Shown one piece after another: positions 23,072-35,688 of a stretch of 64,000 nucleotides of DNA. The position numbers and the translations under genes were made by a program. The stretch is taken from positions 1 through 64,000 of the forward strand of contig JAOALB010000218.1 of the NCBI GenBank assembly GCA_025331125.1, read 5' to 3'. Below the pieces are notes generated by a model, which worked only from the letters and a program-made list of their open reading frames with translations, did not search any database and was not told the DNA's origin. This DNA comes from Mycogone perniciosa. Its lineage: Eukaryota; Ascomycota; Sordariomycetes; Hypocreales; Hypocreaceae. Every line of letters begins with the position of its first letter. Positions within the stretch are counted from its first letter, which is position 1.

Positions 23072-26000
23072 CTACTCATGTACCGTCTTCTGTCGTTTCC
23101 TTGTAGACTTTCTACTTCCAGCGGTACTCAGCTTACTTCCCGATTTCCCAGCCGCTTGTCTTCCTACATTCGTAGCAGTTGACGCGGTTTCACCTGGCTT
23201 AGTGATTCGAGCCGCTAATGGTAAAGGATTGGTAGGTTTCTTCAAAGTCGAGGTCCTCTTCCTCTTCTTCTTGGCTGGATCGCCCTCTGTTTCCGGAACT
23301 CCTTCTTCTTCATCGGGCGATTCCTCCTCGCTGGCGTATCGATACGTAGGGTCATGCTCAGCTCGGAGCTTGAAAGACGCACGACGTCTGAAAGCCACCA
23401 TAGGATCATCTGGTGTATCAGGGGCGAGCCAGTCGCCTGGGAACGGGGGCCGGCCTCGGTAAGGCGGCCAGGGTATGTCCCACCACTCAGAGTTGACGTC
23501 GTTGTTGGGATCAGCGCGCCAGTACGTCCCAGTGAGATTGGGATCGTCAAGGGGATATATGGTGCGAGTATACGCGGGATACTTCTTCAGGAACTTCTTC
23601 TTGAGGGTCCCCAAGGGCTTTGGCATATCCTTCGCTGGGATCCAGCCACTGCGGTTTGGAAGTTTCTTAGCGGAGCCAATGCCGTTCCGGATCTTACAAC
23701 AGCGGCCCTGATCGGCGTGAAGCTATTTGAGTCTGTTAGTGTTGCGTGTCTTGTACACACGTGTATGGGATTTCACGTACCTCATTTTCTTTCCGGATTC
23801 CCAGAGGAGAACGATCTCGTTTATGTGCCTTCTTTGGTGCTTTGCGGAAGCACCTTGAGCAGTAATAATCTCCACCACGAGGGTCGAAGTTTGGATCCTC
23901 TGGTCCCAACTTTCTGATCCAGTTTGGCGACCTGGAGCGTCGGCGAGGTTTGCCAGCTACTTGTTCATCCCCGCTCGGCTCATCGTCATCCTGATCCTGG
24001 CCGTCATCTCGATATACACCGTCTCGATCCGTTATACGCTTCCGACGTCGTCCTCTGCCGCGTTTTGTGGTAGTATCGTCTCCCGATTCGTAATCTGAGA
24101 ATTCCTCGTCGTCGTCGTCCTCATCCGAACTGTCGGTATATTCTGAGGGCTCTGAAGCCTCAGGACTCTGAGAACGTTGGCGAGGTTTCCGAGGGGGCTT
24201 GGCTTTGGCACGACCTCCAGTTTTGGCCTTTGCTGATGCCCCAGTCTTCACCGCGCTATCAACTGGTTTGTCAATCGGCTCAGGACTTTCTCTCAAAACT
24301 TCCACTTCATTTCGTGGATTTTCGGCACTCTTTGGCGCGCCGGTCCTGGCCCGTGGTTTGCGATTCTCTGGAGCTTTGCCCTTCTTCGAAGCCTGGGGTT
24401 TTTTCGCAGCTTCGTTTTCTTTCATGAGCAGTGGCACAACATGATCTCGATCACTTCTTGGGGGGGTGGGTATCTGCGGTTCCTTGTTTAGTGTTCTTGG
24501 ATTCCGCATATCGACAGCTTTCTGTGATGATCCCACTTGTGTTTGACCTTGCTGCGAAGCACCTAGCCCAAAATTGGCCATTTGTGTCCGTAACCAATGC
24601 TGTTGTTGTTCAAAGGCGGTCTGATGGGGCGACCTAAGCCCACTGTTGGCTCCAATGTGTCCAAAACACTCCTTCATATGCTCAAAGTTCTTGTTCTTGT
24701 CGATCTGAGTCTTGTTGTTCTCGAAAGCAATGCCACAATAACAACAGAAGCTGCCCGCCTCCGAGGAAAACCCTTTGCAAACTTCCCGGTGCTTATCACG
24801 TCCCTTGGGGGACACAAGACTCATGTCGAAGCCGCATAAATTACAATAATAACCAACGGTATTATTAATACCATGACTGCAGGATGCCTGCTGCCCAGGG
24901 GACATGCCGCTCCTAATTGCATCTTGCTCAGTCAGCCAGTGGTGTTGACCACATAGCGCGCAGTATTTGCACTTGGCCCCATTGTAGATATCCTGCCTAC
25001 ACTGGCGGTCGTGATAGTTCTTTTCGCTGTCGTCATGAAAGTTGCGACTGCGACCACAACGATCGCAGAATCCCTGAAGATTGCGTGCAGGGAGTAGCGC
25101 CTGGGCATAGTCGTTGGCACCAGGAACCATAACTAGACCTTCATCTTCGCGATTTTTCGATACCCTCCTCAGAGGAATCGAAATGGTTCCGCTGCTTGTG
25201 TGATCCATAATTGTGGCTTTGGTGACTCCTAGAGTCTTCATGAATTGGCTTCTGTGCTTGGTTCGCAGATGGGAATTCCTCTGGTCCTCGTTCCAGATCT
25301 CAAAGCGAGAATCATCGCACCACGGGCAATTACGCGCTTGATGTCTCAACTGTAGATGTTTCGATATCGATTCCTCGTCGTTGAGTTGGTGTGTGAAATC
25401 GCAGCCCTGATATGAGCACTTGACGACACGTTCCAAAAAGGTATTCCGCATTTGCCAAAAGGAAGTCTGAAGGCCAGCCTGCTCCGTGAGCGTCAGGATT
25501 CCTTTGCTAATCATTGGCACCCTACCACCTGTTCGAAGCATGTGTTCAACAGGCGGTGCCTTGTTAGGAATCCGTATGTCAGAGTTAGCGGGCCAAGCGA
25601 AGATGTCATGTCCGTCAAAGATACTCGGCTGCTCGACCAGCTCATTTGTCGATCATCATTGTCGGATGGAAGTTGTTTTTTGGGCTGATGCTGTGTATGT
25701 GCGTTAGACTCAATGCCGACACCTTGTTTTGAACGACTTTCTCCGAACGGTTCCTGAGGCATGCATCTCTGGATTTCCTTGGTAGCTAAACTCATTTCAT
25801 TGGGCTTGCTTGTTTGTTTCCGGGGACTCGTCTTGCTTGCGGCAGCATGTCCATATCGGGGACCCCATATGTTGCTTTTCGAAACTTGGCCGTGCCAGTT
25901 ATATTCTTCTTCGTCCAGAATCGTGACAGTGGCCCCACGTGTAGGTATTCTAGCACGAATGCCGAACCACTCATCTTCCGTCGTATCAGGGCCAATGAAG

Positions 26001-28035
26001 AAGCAGGGGAAATCTAGGAGAGGATTCGAAGGGTTAGGCTTCATCGCCGGTTCCATTACGGGTTGAATGCTTATATAGCTCTTCCCCGTCTCTATTTGCC
26101 CCATCTGCCCCTGGAAGCTCATGAGATTGGAAACGCTGGTCCAAAATTTAGGTAGCGTAGAAGATAGTGGTGGCATTGGTACACGAATGCTCTCTTTTTT
26201 GTCGCCATTTGGCTCAGTGGCATAGATGTATGTTTCATTGTCTGCCCACTCAGGGTAAAGAAGGACGAACGGCATCTCAAACTCGACAAATTTATCCAAA
26301 GCATCATATAAGGGGTTACTGACCATTGCCGACCCGTCCGACAAGCGGATGGAAGTCCGCGGCTGCTTCCTGTCCATATCGGGGCCGAGTGTGTAAGAGC
26401 CGCTGAGCAACCTGACGGAGTTGAGCTGATTCATGCTGTCACCAAGAACCACCTGCAGCATTCTTCGTATGGTTTCGGTTGCATTGGGAAACATGGATGG
26501 GCTAAGCCTCTTCACAATTGCTCCTCGGGCATCATCTCCGGCAGGGTGATATCCAGGCAACACGAACACAATCTCATCGTCCTTCAATACCCTCTCCTGC
26601 CTTAGGTCCATGACGTACCCATTGCCAGGTGGCATCATCTCTTTTAAGTCAAAAGGGCGGATAGCAGCAAGTCCGTACAGTGAGGGGAGTTTTGACAGGT
26701 CTGGATGAGGCTTGCATAATTGGAAATAAGTATGATGGAAGCCTCGCTCAGGGCGGCCCACTAGGACTTCCAAGGCGGTTTGGACGTATGGGTCATATTG
26801 ATTGGCACCCCAGTTGCGTGTTTTCTGAGGCAAGGACACCAACTGGCTAGGATCTGGGAACGCGATGTAGGAATAAGATATGGGTGGGCTCTTCATTCGA
26901 AGAGTCGCGCCCAGATGAACCCATCTGATCTGGCCAAGGTCGGTCTTCAATTGCTGATCCTGTGGTTTCCAGCATGGCGGAGTTTTTTCTGTTTCGAGCT
27001 TGACGAAAAAGGCTGAACTCTTTTGGTGATAACTCAGACCTTTTTCTTGAACGCAATCATTGATATACATCATTGTTGCGGAATCACGTTCCAACGGCAG
27101 AGTGTCCCAGATCTCATGAAGGTTGGTAGACTTTTGCTGGTCAAAGTGAACGATTCTGAACTTCGTAGTGTCCTCAGAGCGAAGCGATAGCAGATTCCTT
27201 ACGGCTGTGCCAAATGTCCCCCAGTTTCCAGGAACAAAGGGGACGATGCCTTGGAAACCGTATAAGTTGACCCAGTTTCCACCGTTCGGGTTCGGTACTG
27301 ATTCATCATGAGGGACATAGTCGACGTCTGGGTTGTCTGTATCGAAGTCGGAATCTTCATCGTCTTGATCGCTGTCATCCTCGGAATCGGAACCACCAGC
27401 ACCGCCTCTGAGATAGATCACCGACTCATCATTTGATGGTGCCATTGGCAATGGATATGTAATGTCCTCTCGACCTGCTCAATTGTTAGCCTGCCTGGCC
27501 ATCAAAGAATGATAAGGAAAAACTTACCTCGAAGTCTTTCTCGTCCCCAGTTACGCTGCTTATGCGCAGTGAGAAAATGAAGCGGCGGCTGAACGTTGAA
27601 ACGCGGAGCTTCTGGTTCCCGTATTTCCAGCGCTTCTGTCAAACCGCCCAGTTCGAATTCCATGGGCTCAACAGGAAGACCAAAATACATCATCGTCAGT
27701 TTGGTGGCCAGGTCAGACTTGACACCGTGAAATCGGCCTTCGAGTAGTTTGTGGTAACGCTCTGTGTTTTCTTCTTGCAGTGCTTTGAGGGCAGGGCGAT
27801 CTGATGGTATAAACATGCGCGTCTCATATTCCGTAAAGTGATCCGACAAGATCTGGCCGATTGTTTTGTCGGGTAAATCAAGCAATCTTATGAACGCATT
27901 GTGCCGCTTGATCCATTTCCGACCCTTGGGGGACACGGTAGGGTCGATCCTCGTCTCGATGTCACTTTCGGTGACATCAAAAAGCAACCCATGTCCGCCC
28001 AGCAGAGCTTGCTCCAGATTGGTGTCTTGGTCCAT
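23072..28035 (-). CDS. Large multi-zinc-finger protein of unknown function, frameshifted
   Basis: Exons on the minus strand: 28035-27528, 27474-23781 and 23722-23072. The introns are 27475-27527 (branch GGCTAAC) and 23723-23780 (GTACGT, branch CACTAAC). The frame shifts near 25645-25647; counting one extra base in the AAA run (coding strand) makes 1617 residues in one frame, and the sequence on both sides reads as protein. An acidic patch (SDSEDDSDQDDEDSDFD) lies early in exon 2. Past the middle are two C2H2-like fingers (CSYQGCDFTHQ ... HLQLRH, CPWCDDSRFE ... HLRTKH). At least four Cys/His clusters follow (FCDRCGRS, CKYCALCGQHHW, YYCNLCGFDM, FCCYCGIAF), then a Lys/Arg/Pro-rich disordered region and another YYCSRCFRK pair. 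A nuclear nucleic-acid-binding role is plausible but I do not recognise the family. The ATG at 28035 is preferred over a TTG further upstream. Confidence 0.7.
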
Positions 28036-30882
28036 CACTTCACGGCATTCAGACAAGACGAATCCGGCGCCTCGTCACGATCGATGGTCGATAGACCAAG
28101 TCAGGATAGGTCGAAGCGAGGAAAGAAAGAGATACAAAACGCCCGCTGAGGGTGGTTGTGTGAGGGTATCAAACTCTGTCAAACGAGATACAAAGGAAAA
28201 GAATAGTAAAGATTCTTGAATGCAAATTGGAAAAATTATGCGGATTGTCCAAGTCATATCTGTCCAGGCATTGCATTTGATGGAAGCCACAAACCGCAGG
28301 GAGGGCCGGCCCATGCGCATTGGTCATTGTTCGACCGGCATTGTGAGGCACATTCCAAACATTCTTTGTCCTTGATAGATGCAAATAAAATTAACCTCAT
28401 TCTTTTGTGAGGCGAGAATCTGGATGGTGAGGTTGGGGATGTGAAGTGACTTAGAGAAGAAGAAGAGAAAAAAAAGAATCCGAACCTCCATGTTTAAACG
28501 CAGATGCCCACCGCATAAGTTTATATGAAGTTCCGTTTGACCGTGAACTACCACACACTTGAATGGCCCTCTAATATGCTGTGGAGGAGTAGTTTGGACC
28601 TTGCATGATGCTGTTACGGGCATAAACGATCTCAAGCAGAAGCAACGTCATCCCAGAAACTATTCGCAAGTTGCAGTAATGGCAATAGTAGCCTCTCCAA
28701 GTTGGGAGTGGGGATTGTCCTTCGGGCTGCTTCTTCGTTGAAAGCAACAATGGGAGGGAGAATGTCCAGTCATCTGGCCAAAATTAGCCGCAGCTCACGA
28801 GTGCACAGACGGTTGAGTATTCTTTTGAGGCATCCTTTGTGCCGTTTCCGGCGTAATCACGAATCCTGGAAATTGATGCGGCTGGGGATTTGTTGGAGAC
28901 TAACAGTCCCATGGACGTTGATTGTGAGCGATATGTAGCCATATCTTCTTTCGGTTGGGTCCTCGATCAGAATAGCATTGAGACTCTGTAGCTGTGGGAG
29001 AGTTCTCGATAGGCATATCAGGTGACAGTGGTCACATAGCGGAGGTAACGGCAAACAGTTTTGTAGATAGTAGATCGTTCATCAGTTTATGTTATTTCAC
29101 AAGGTACTCTACCTTCTCCTGAAAGTTGGAAAAGTAATTAATGGCCTGGATGATCTTCAATTCACTTGTCCCAAAACCATTTCTCGTAAATGCGAGTTTA
29201 TGTTCTTTTATCCTTGCAGAGAACCGTGAAGCCGGAGCTACCTTTATTCAGAGACGGTGTGCACCTTCATTCATAATAGTTCCAATCAACTGGGGGCCCA
29301 GGGGGACTTGGACGATAGCAATTATTTTCCGCACCCATGCTTTTCAGTTAACTAACATATTTGCAATAATGCGATGGATACCGAAAGTCATTGTCACCAA
29401 GCAGTTCCACCTGGGAACCCAGTTGATCGGAAGCATTATGAATGGAGGTTGCAATATGGCCATCTGAAAACCTTTAGCCAAGCACCTAGTACTGAAGGGA
29501 ATTCACTAATCATGGCTTTGATGATAAACTCCTCGCCTGAGAGGCGACCCTGAAGCCCCTTCAACCTCTCGCTTGCATCATGAATTGCTTCTTTCATAGA
29601 TGTATTTTGATGCAGTGAGGCTGTGCCAGTGAAAGGCTTCAAAATAAATAATCGAAAAGCGAGATAGCAGCGAGACATGGTATATTGTCGCTTCAGGTGA
29701 CTTGGTTCGCTGTACTGCTAACAAAAGGACTAGCCACTTTGAAGAGAAATATCACAACTGAGAACCAACTGTACGGGGACAAACATCATACCTTTGCTAT
29801 CGCGCTTGTCACAGTCAACAACGCTGGCCTGGCGAAGGGTATTCAGGATTGAGAACATCGTGTCAACACACGATACGAGAAGCTGAGGTTGTCGAATTCT
29901 TTCACGTTTGAAGCCACATGATTGTTGAGAAGGTCGATGTCTAATATATGTGACAATATCAGACAGCTTGTACAAAAAACCACATCCAGATACAGGCGAA
30001 AGAGGGTCTATTTATAGTCATAGGGAAGTCACTTATCTCCGGTTAGTTCAGGAGCTCGGATGGGACTGTGATCAGTTTTCTATGGAATAGAACGGCCATT
30101 CGTGTGTGTATGGTGTAGTATGCTTGAGAGTAGCACAACAATATCACGCAGTGGTATTAAGAGTGGGCTATTCTTCGTACAGCTCACAGAAGATGCACCT
30201 GGGCTGAAGGAGGGGGTAGAGAAAAGGGGTAATGTCATGCCTCCGAATACTGCAAATATGAAACGTAAGAATAACTACAAAATACAAGCTCAATAATTCA
30301 ACTATATTGAGTTAATGGCACTGCTTTTGGCTTCTTATTTTTATACTTTGATCTTGCTACAACCAGTCGCTTGAAGTGTTATTCACGGACATGAGCTCTA
30401 TGTATGTACAAGTCCCTCCTTTTCTATCCTGGTTGAGTGTAAGGCAGCACCAAGGTACTTCGTAAACCCAGCCGTTTCGACCAATCGGTCCGATTAGAAG
30501 TTACTCTACCTCATGATTTGGTGATATATCACCTTCACTGCTTCATCTTCTGCAGCATGACGACACTATCCTGCATTATCAAGTGCAGGGAATACGAAGT
30601 AATACCACTCACTGTACAGAGTACGGAGTCCTCGAAAGATAAAAACGAGATATTTATGTAGCGAAGCATCCTTGTAACAGATCTTACATAAGTCGTTGGA
30701 AAGCGGCATTCACGTGACTATCCACGTGCGTAGACCAGACTTCCCCAACGTGGTTGAAACTCCAAACTCTCGAATCATGGCAAGATCACCACCACAAAGT
30801 CGCAAAGCCCACAATACGCCTCAGGTGACAGGAATGGACTGAGCCTCACGTGGGACACCATGCGCCTGGAAAATTGGCGATT
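28036..30882. other. Intergenic, about 2.8 kb, with possible gene remnant
   Basis: No supported gene. On the minus strand, 29975-29344 shows protein-like stretches in more than one frame (for example SMKEAIHDASERLKGLQGRL) with splice-like GT/AG pairs, but no consistent model or domain emerged. The right 200 bases form the COX10 promoter. Confidence 0.4.
30711..30852. promoter_or_regulatory. Three CACGTG E-boxes upstream of COX10
   Basis: CACGTG occurs at 30711-30716 (within TCACGTGA, which on the minus strand reads GTCACGTG), 30723-30728 and 30847-30852, all within 175 bases of the ATG. The first fits the Cbf1/USF consensus RTCACGTG. Three copies in about 140 bases is well above chance. Binding is inferred. 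Confidence 0.5.
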
Positions 30883-32370
30883 ATGCGGTCACCACTGGTC
30901 CTAGCTCGCGCATCAGAGCTCCAATTCCTCTCCACACAGAGCCCTAGGCTATCACGAAGATGGCTTTCGTCGAGTCCAAGCTTGAGAGCTCCTCGAAGCC
31001 ATGTGATCTCGTCGAGTGCCACATTCTTTCTTTCGAACCGGCTCTTTGAGCGATCAGGATGCCTTGATTCGATCATCTCCAAGCGCAATTCTAGGGCGAC
31101 TTCAACTTCAACGACAGCCACCACCCCAAATGCTTCTATTTCTCAAACGCCGCAATCGATTTCCGATCTTCCTCCACACCGCCGAAGACAAGCTCGCAAA
31201 CAAGCAAGCATAGCTTCTACGCAACCTGACGCCTCTCTACCTGCCAATGCCTCCTCAATCCTCGCGTCCGCCGCGGCGGCGCAACCCGAACACTCCTTCC
31301 GTCGACTATTCTCCTCTTTCCTATCGCTCTCGAAGCCCCGGTTAACCGTCCTCGTTGTTCTGACAGCTATGGCGCCTTATGCACTATATCCAGTCCCCGA
31401 AATGTTGATGCCGACCATGACCGAGACGCCGAGCCTCAGCCCTTTAACCCTTCTGTTTCTAACGACGGGTACGGCCCTCTGCTCGGCCAGTGCGAATACC
31501 CTGAACATGCTCTATGAGCCGTCTACCGATGCCAAGATGTCAAGGACAAGGAATAGGCCATTGGTGAGGGGTTTAATATCCAACCGCACTGCAGCACTGT
31601 TTGCAATTCTCGCTGGCGCAACTGGTGTTGCAGCTCTCTACTTTGGTGTTAACCCCACCGTCTCATTCCTGGGACTCTCAAACATTGTGCTATACGCCGG
31701 TATTTACACGCCATTAAAGGCCGTCACTGCTTTCAATACCTGGGTCGGAGCCGTGGTTGGTGGAATTCCGCCGTTGATGGGCTGGGCTGCAGCTGCAGGT
31801 GAGGCTGCGACAAAGGACGGTTCATGGCGTGAGCTTCTGTTGGCAAGCGATGGATCCTCAATCGGTGGGTGGCTGCTTGCCAGTCTGCTATTCGCGTGGC
31901 AGTTCCCCCACTTCATGGCATTGAGTTGGACCATTCGTGAGGAGTACAAAGCCGCTGGCCTGCGCATGCTTGCATGGACGAATCCAGCACGCAACGCCCG
32001 CGTTGCCCTGCGATACAGTCTCATCTTTGTTCCTTTGTGTGTCGGTCTTTGTGCTGCTGGTGTGACGGAATGGTCATTTGCGGCGACTAGTCTGCCCATC
32101 AACCTGTGGCTGGTCCGTGAGGCCGTCCGTTTTTGGAAGCATGAGGGACACAAAGGAAGCGCGCGCGGTTTATTCTGGGCTAGTGTTTGGCATCTCCCAG
32201 GTGTGATGATCCTTGCGCTGCTGCACAAGAAAGGAATGTGGAGTCGGGCATGGAAAGCCGTATTTGGCGATGATGACGGGGAGTGGGAAGAGGAAGAGCT
32301 AGAAGAGATGGCCAGCATGACTGTCGCAACGGTGACTCAGGGGGCTGAGGCATCACAATCAAAAGGGTAA
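30883..32370 (+). CDS. COX10: Protoheme IX farnesyltransferase, mitochondrial (Cox10)
   Basis: Single exon, 495 residues from the ATG at 30883. Cox10 farnesylates heme b to heme O in the inner mitochondrial membrane, the first step toward heme A of cytochrome c oxidase. The N-terminal 130 residues are Arg/Ser/Thr-rich with few acids, a typical mitochondrial presequence. The UbiA-type prenyltransferase core starts near LSKPRLTVLVVLTAMAPYAL. The substrate motif NTLNMLYEPSTDAKMSRTR (residues 205-223) carries the Asn/Asp pattern that binds prenyl diphosphate through Mg. A second conserved block, YTPLKAVTAFNTWVGAVVGG, and FAWQFPHFMALSW follow. Seven or more hydrophobic helices can be seen. A GTG codon upstream at 30850 opens the frame but ATG is preferred. 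Confidence 0.93.
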   Translation: MRSPLVLARASELQFLSTQSPRLSRRWLSSSPSLRAPRSHVISSSATFFLSNRLFERSGCLDSIISKRNSRATSTSTTATTPNASISQTPQSISDLPPHRRRQARKQASIASTQPDASLPANASSILASAAAAQPEHSFRRLFSSFLSLSKPRLTVLVVLTAMAPYALYPVPEMLMPTMTETPSLSPLTLLFLTTGTALCSASANTLNMLYEPSTDAKMSRTRNRPLVRGLISNRTAALFAILAGATGVAALYFGVNPTVSFLGLSNIVLYAGIYTPLKAVTAFNTWVGAVVGGIPPLMGWAAAAGEAATKDGSWRELLLASDGSSIGGWLLASLLFAWQFPHFMALSWTIREEYKAAGLRMLAWTNPARNARVALRYSLIFVPLCVGLCAAGVTEWSFAATSLPINLWLVREAVRFWKHEGHKGSARGLFWASVWHLPGVMILALLHKKGMWSRAWKAVFGDDDGEWEEEELEEMASMTVATVTQGAEASQSKG

Positions 32371-32947
32371 TTTCATGCCCATGTATAAACAAAAACCAAT
32401 TTATCTTTGTATGATTGAAAGAGAAGGTGCCTTGTTATGTAGTCTACGCATCTCCATGATACCTGGAAGGAAGCATATATAGAAAACTGGGGTGGAATAG
32501 ATGGTGGATTGGATGAATGAGCTTGATGATCATGTAACTGAGAGAAATAAAGAAATTCGTAAGTCTCTCCCTCGCCAGATCCTCTACCGAGGAGATTCTC
32601 TATATATTATACAAGTTGAGCTTGCTTCCATTTCCGACGATTTTGTCTCCGATTTTTCCTCTTCCAAACATTGTGAATCATCCAGATATATAGCGCCCAG
32701 ACCCTTTTTCCAAATAAACAAACTGAAAGGGGATCTCATCTCATACCAACTTGCTTCTGCTTCTGCTAATTATTATGCGTGGACTGTCCGCAACGCCAAT
32801 AGCCGATGGCACCATACTTCTTAACAAAGGGGACATCAAGGAAACATTATCCAGATACAAAAGAAAAGGGAATAGGTTAGACAATAGGTGAGTCATATCG
32901 GACGTCGAGAGCGCTTGCAAACACAAAGAACACGGAGTTGAAAACCA
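32371..32947. other. Convergent intergenic region COX10 / Myb gene
   Basis: AT-leaning 3' flanks of two convergent genes. No gene seen. Confidence 0.5.
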
Positions 32948-34054
32948 TTATGCTCTGCCACCGCCGGGGCGGTGCACAAGGGAGTCGATTCCCATGTCGG
33001 CTCCAGACAGTCGCTGACTGTCCATGTACGGGCTGCTGCCTTGACTATTTCCGTTGCCCCCGCGGGACACATAGCTCATGCTCGCAGAGGAGCTCACGCT
33101 CGACGAGTAACCGTGTTGGCCGCCGTAGTAGGCCGTTCCCATGCCGTATGACCCCTGAGGCTGCTGGAGGTGAGCGGCGTGAGGCTGTAGGTGCTGTTGT
33201 TGGTGGTAGCTGGCGGAGCTCGAGAAGGAATGGGCACCGGATGCGCTCGTGTCGGGACTACTGTAGGATGCGTCTAGTTCATCAACAGGAGTCAGGCCGA
33301 TGCCGGAAATGCCGCTGTCGTCGTCATACCCTGTGAGACCAGTCTCGAGACGGTCGCGGCGCGAAGCTGCGCGAGCTGCACTCTGCAGATTCTTAAGGCC
33401 GTTGGACATGCACTATTAAGGGGGGGAGGACCATGATGTCAGCACGAATTCTTTCTCTAAGATGGGCCAGGCCAGGAGACGAAGGGGATGGTGGGAAAGG
33501 ACGTGGCTTACCTTCTGCTCGACGACATTCCACTTCTCTCCGGTTCGAGCCGCCAGGCCGCTCCAGATCTCCTTTCGCATGCCCATGTACTCCTTGGCCA
33601 GACGCTGCATCTTGCGGGCGTCCCACTCATCAGCGCTCCTCTTCTCCATCAAACGCTCATGACGCTTGCGGCAGGCATTGGGTGTCTTGGACTGGAAGTA
33701 AGTCTCCTTGATCTGGTTCCAGTTGAGACCTTGCATGCGGGCAGTCACAAGTTGCTGGTCGTCTTGCGGTGTCCAAGCTCCAGAGCTGGCCCGATGGTGA
33801 GACGGAGGGATGGGGAGAGTAGGAGAAGGGGCACTGGCTCCATACGGCTCGTATGGCTGTTGCGGCTGCTGCTGCTGTACCTGCTGTACCTGCGGGGGAA
33901 TCGGCATGGAGGAAGATGAAGACGAAGGGACGGCAGCGGCGTAGTAGTTAGCAGGCATCGACATGCGCTGCTGGGGGTACATGGGGGAGGGAGCAAGGCC
34001 GGCCGACAGACCAGGGTAGGTCTGCTCACTCGGGTTTCTGTTGTGCTTCGACAT
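32948..34054 (-). CDS. Myb/SANT-like DNA-binding protein with Gln-rich region
   Basis: Two exons on the minus strand, 34054-33512 and 33412-32948, split by a 99-nt intron (GTAAGC ... CCTTAATAG), give 335 residues. The N-terminal part is rich in Gln, Pro and Ser (QVQQVQQQQPQQPY). A single Myb/SANT repeat follows near residues 91-138: GAWTPQDDQQLVTARMQGL then NWNQIKETYFQSKTPNACRK, with the regularly spaced tryptophans or aromatics of Myb domains. A basic helix (KRHERLMEKRSADEWDARK) comes next. The C-terminal exon is low-complexity Ser/Gly/Tyr/Gln with HQQQHLQPH. This is likely a nuclear transcription factor; the targets are unknown. The ATG at 34054 begins MSKHNRNPSEQTYPG; a longer GTG-initiated reading upstream is not favoured. 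Confidence 0.82.
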
Positions 34055-35636
34055 AGTGAAAGGAGCGGTTGACGTGTGTTGTAACGGTTGTAACGGTTGT
34101 ATCAGATAGACAGAAAGGGATAATCTTGGTAGGGGTGCCACGAGTCCAGCCCGTCAGCAGTTTGCCAAGAATGAAACCAATTATTAATTAAAGATGAATG
34201 AGTGGTGGATGTTATCACGGTCCTGACCGTAGTGGCCTGCAGTGCGGTCTGCCGTGAGGGTCCTTGTAAGCACCGAGTCGTGTGCAGGGGGGCAATGAAT
34301 GATATGGCGGAGAAGGGGGAATAGAATCCACACAATTTCCACGATATACTAACAAGAAAGGAAGGAGAATAAGAAAAAAACAAACAAAGAGTAAGGAAGA
34401 GACAGACAAGGCAACCTGTTGACTGGTCTTGAGCGAAAGCAGATGTTTGAGAAGGGGAAATGAGAGCTGGCCGCCTGGGGGCGTGGGCCTACTTTAAGCT
34501 CGAGATGGGTCATCTGGGAAAGGAGAGACGAAAGCCAATATGCCTGTAGGAGATTTCCTAGATGAAACAAGAGATGTAGACCAAAATGGACATGAAACGG
34601 GGCATGTGTGTCCGAAAACTTTGGTTTGCCGAGATTGGTACGATGATATTGGTCAAGAGGGCGTCAGTATGGCGGTGGGCGGCAAGAAGTTTCCCGCATG
34701 GCGGCTATCTAGCCTGGAATGCTTGCAGCTCTCGAGGATCCGAGAGACCGGGAGCGATGGGGGCAAAGAGAGAAGCTTGATGGGTGGGGGCAGTAGTAAG
34801 ACGAAGCGCTTGCTGATTTGCAGGGCGGCCATAACTAGAATAGAGCCAACAAATTCCAGGGCCGAGTAGTCATCATATGCATGTGCTATCCCCATAATGG
34901 AAGTAGGGGAATACGCAGTGGAAGCTATGTCGAAGCCAACGGCGTGAACATGACATCGGGCTATACCGAGTGAAGACAAGAGCACATCAGCGTCTAGCCG
35001 CGAAGAGCCAGGGAGGGCACCAGGCCATTCCTGAATTGTATCTCCCGCGGCCAACAGACGAATAGCATCACAGAGAGGAAATGAAAGGGATCATTGCATT
35101 GCATATCGACGGCGAGACGGAGTACTGCCGTGGAGACACATAGGCGCCAAACGGCTTCCAAGGGTTCGTCAGCAAGGTACCGCAGCTTAAAGACATTCGA
35201 CCAACAGCAATTTCGTAGGGCATAAAGCGTTGGTAGAGTGCGCCCCCAGTTCTCTGGTAGTAATATACAGGCGCTTGCATGGAATTCTGCTGTGTCGCGC
35301 TGATGGTGCGAGAACATGTTGGTCCTGGCGGGAAGAGGCTGATTTTGCTGGTTGGCTGCTCCACAATAAGAGTGGCCCGATTGGCCAGTCTACCACGCAA
35401 GCGCGCGTTTAGGTATACGTTACATACACTATACCTAATTAAGGTTAATATATTCTATTTCTAGATCTTCGCCAAGACGCTACGCTAGGGTCTTACCGCG
35501 CAGGTCTGATTGGTCAAATAACGCGGGTACTCCCCTTGTATCCGATCACTGGAAATCCGTGGCACAATACTTTTTTAGACAAGATCGAATAATCACCAAC
35601 ACCAGATCCAGGCCAAGTTCCCGCTTTGGCGCTTTC

Positions 35637-35688
35637 GAACTGGCCTCCAGAGCTGGTCTCCAGAATTGGCCTCGAGAATTGGCCTCGA
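35637..35688. repeat. Four tandem 13-nt repeats
   Basis: The units are GAACTGGCCTCCA, GAGCTGGTCTCCA, GAATTGGCCTCGA and GAATTGGCCTCGA. The last two are identical. It lies in a gene-poor region, and nothing around it suggests a role. Confidence 0.8.

Noticed and set aside
25540..25720. Intron to explain the frame change in the zinc-finger gene
   Set aside because: Donors (for example GTGTCG) and acceptors tried did not agree in phase, while one added A gives a continuous protein-like read.
31704..32318. 204-codon minus-strand open frame in COX10
   Set aside because: Shadow of COX10; composition is that of an antisense frame.
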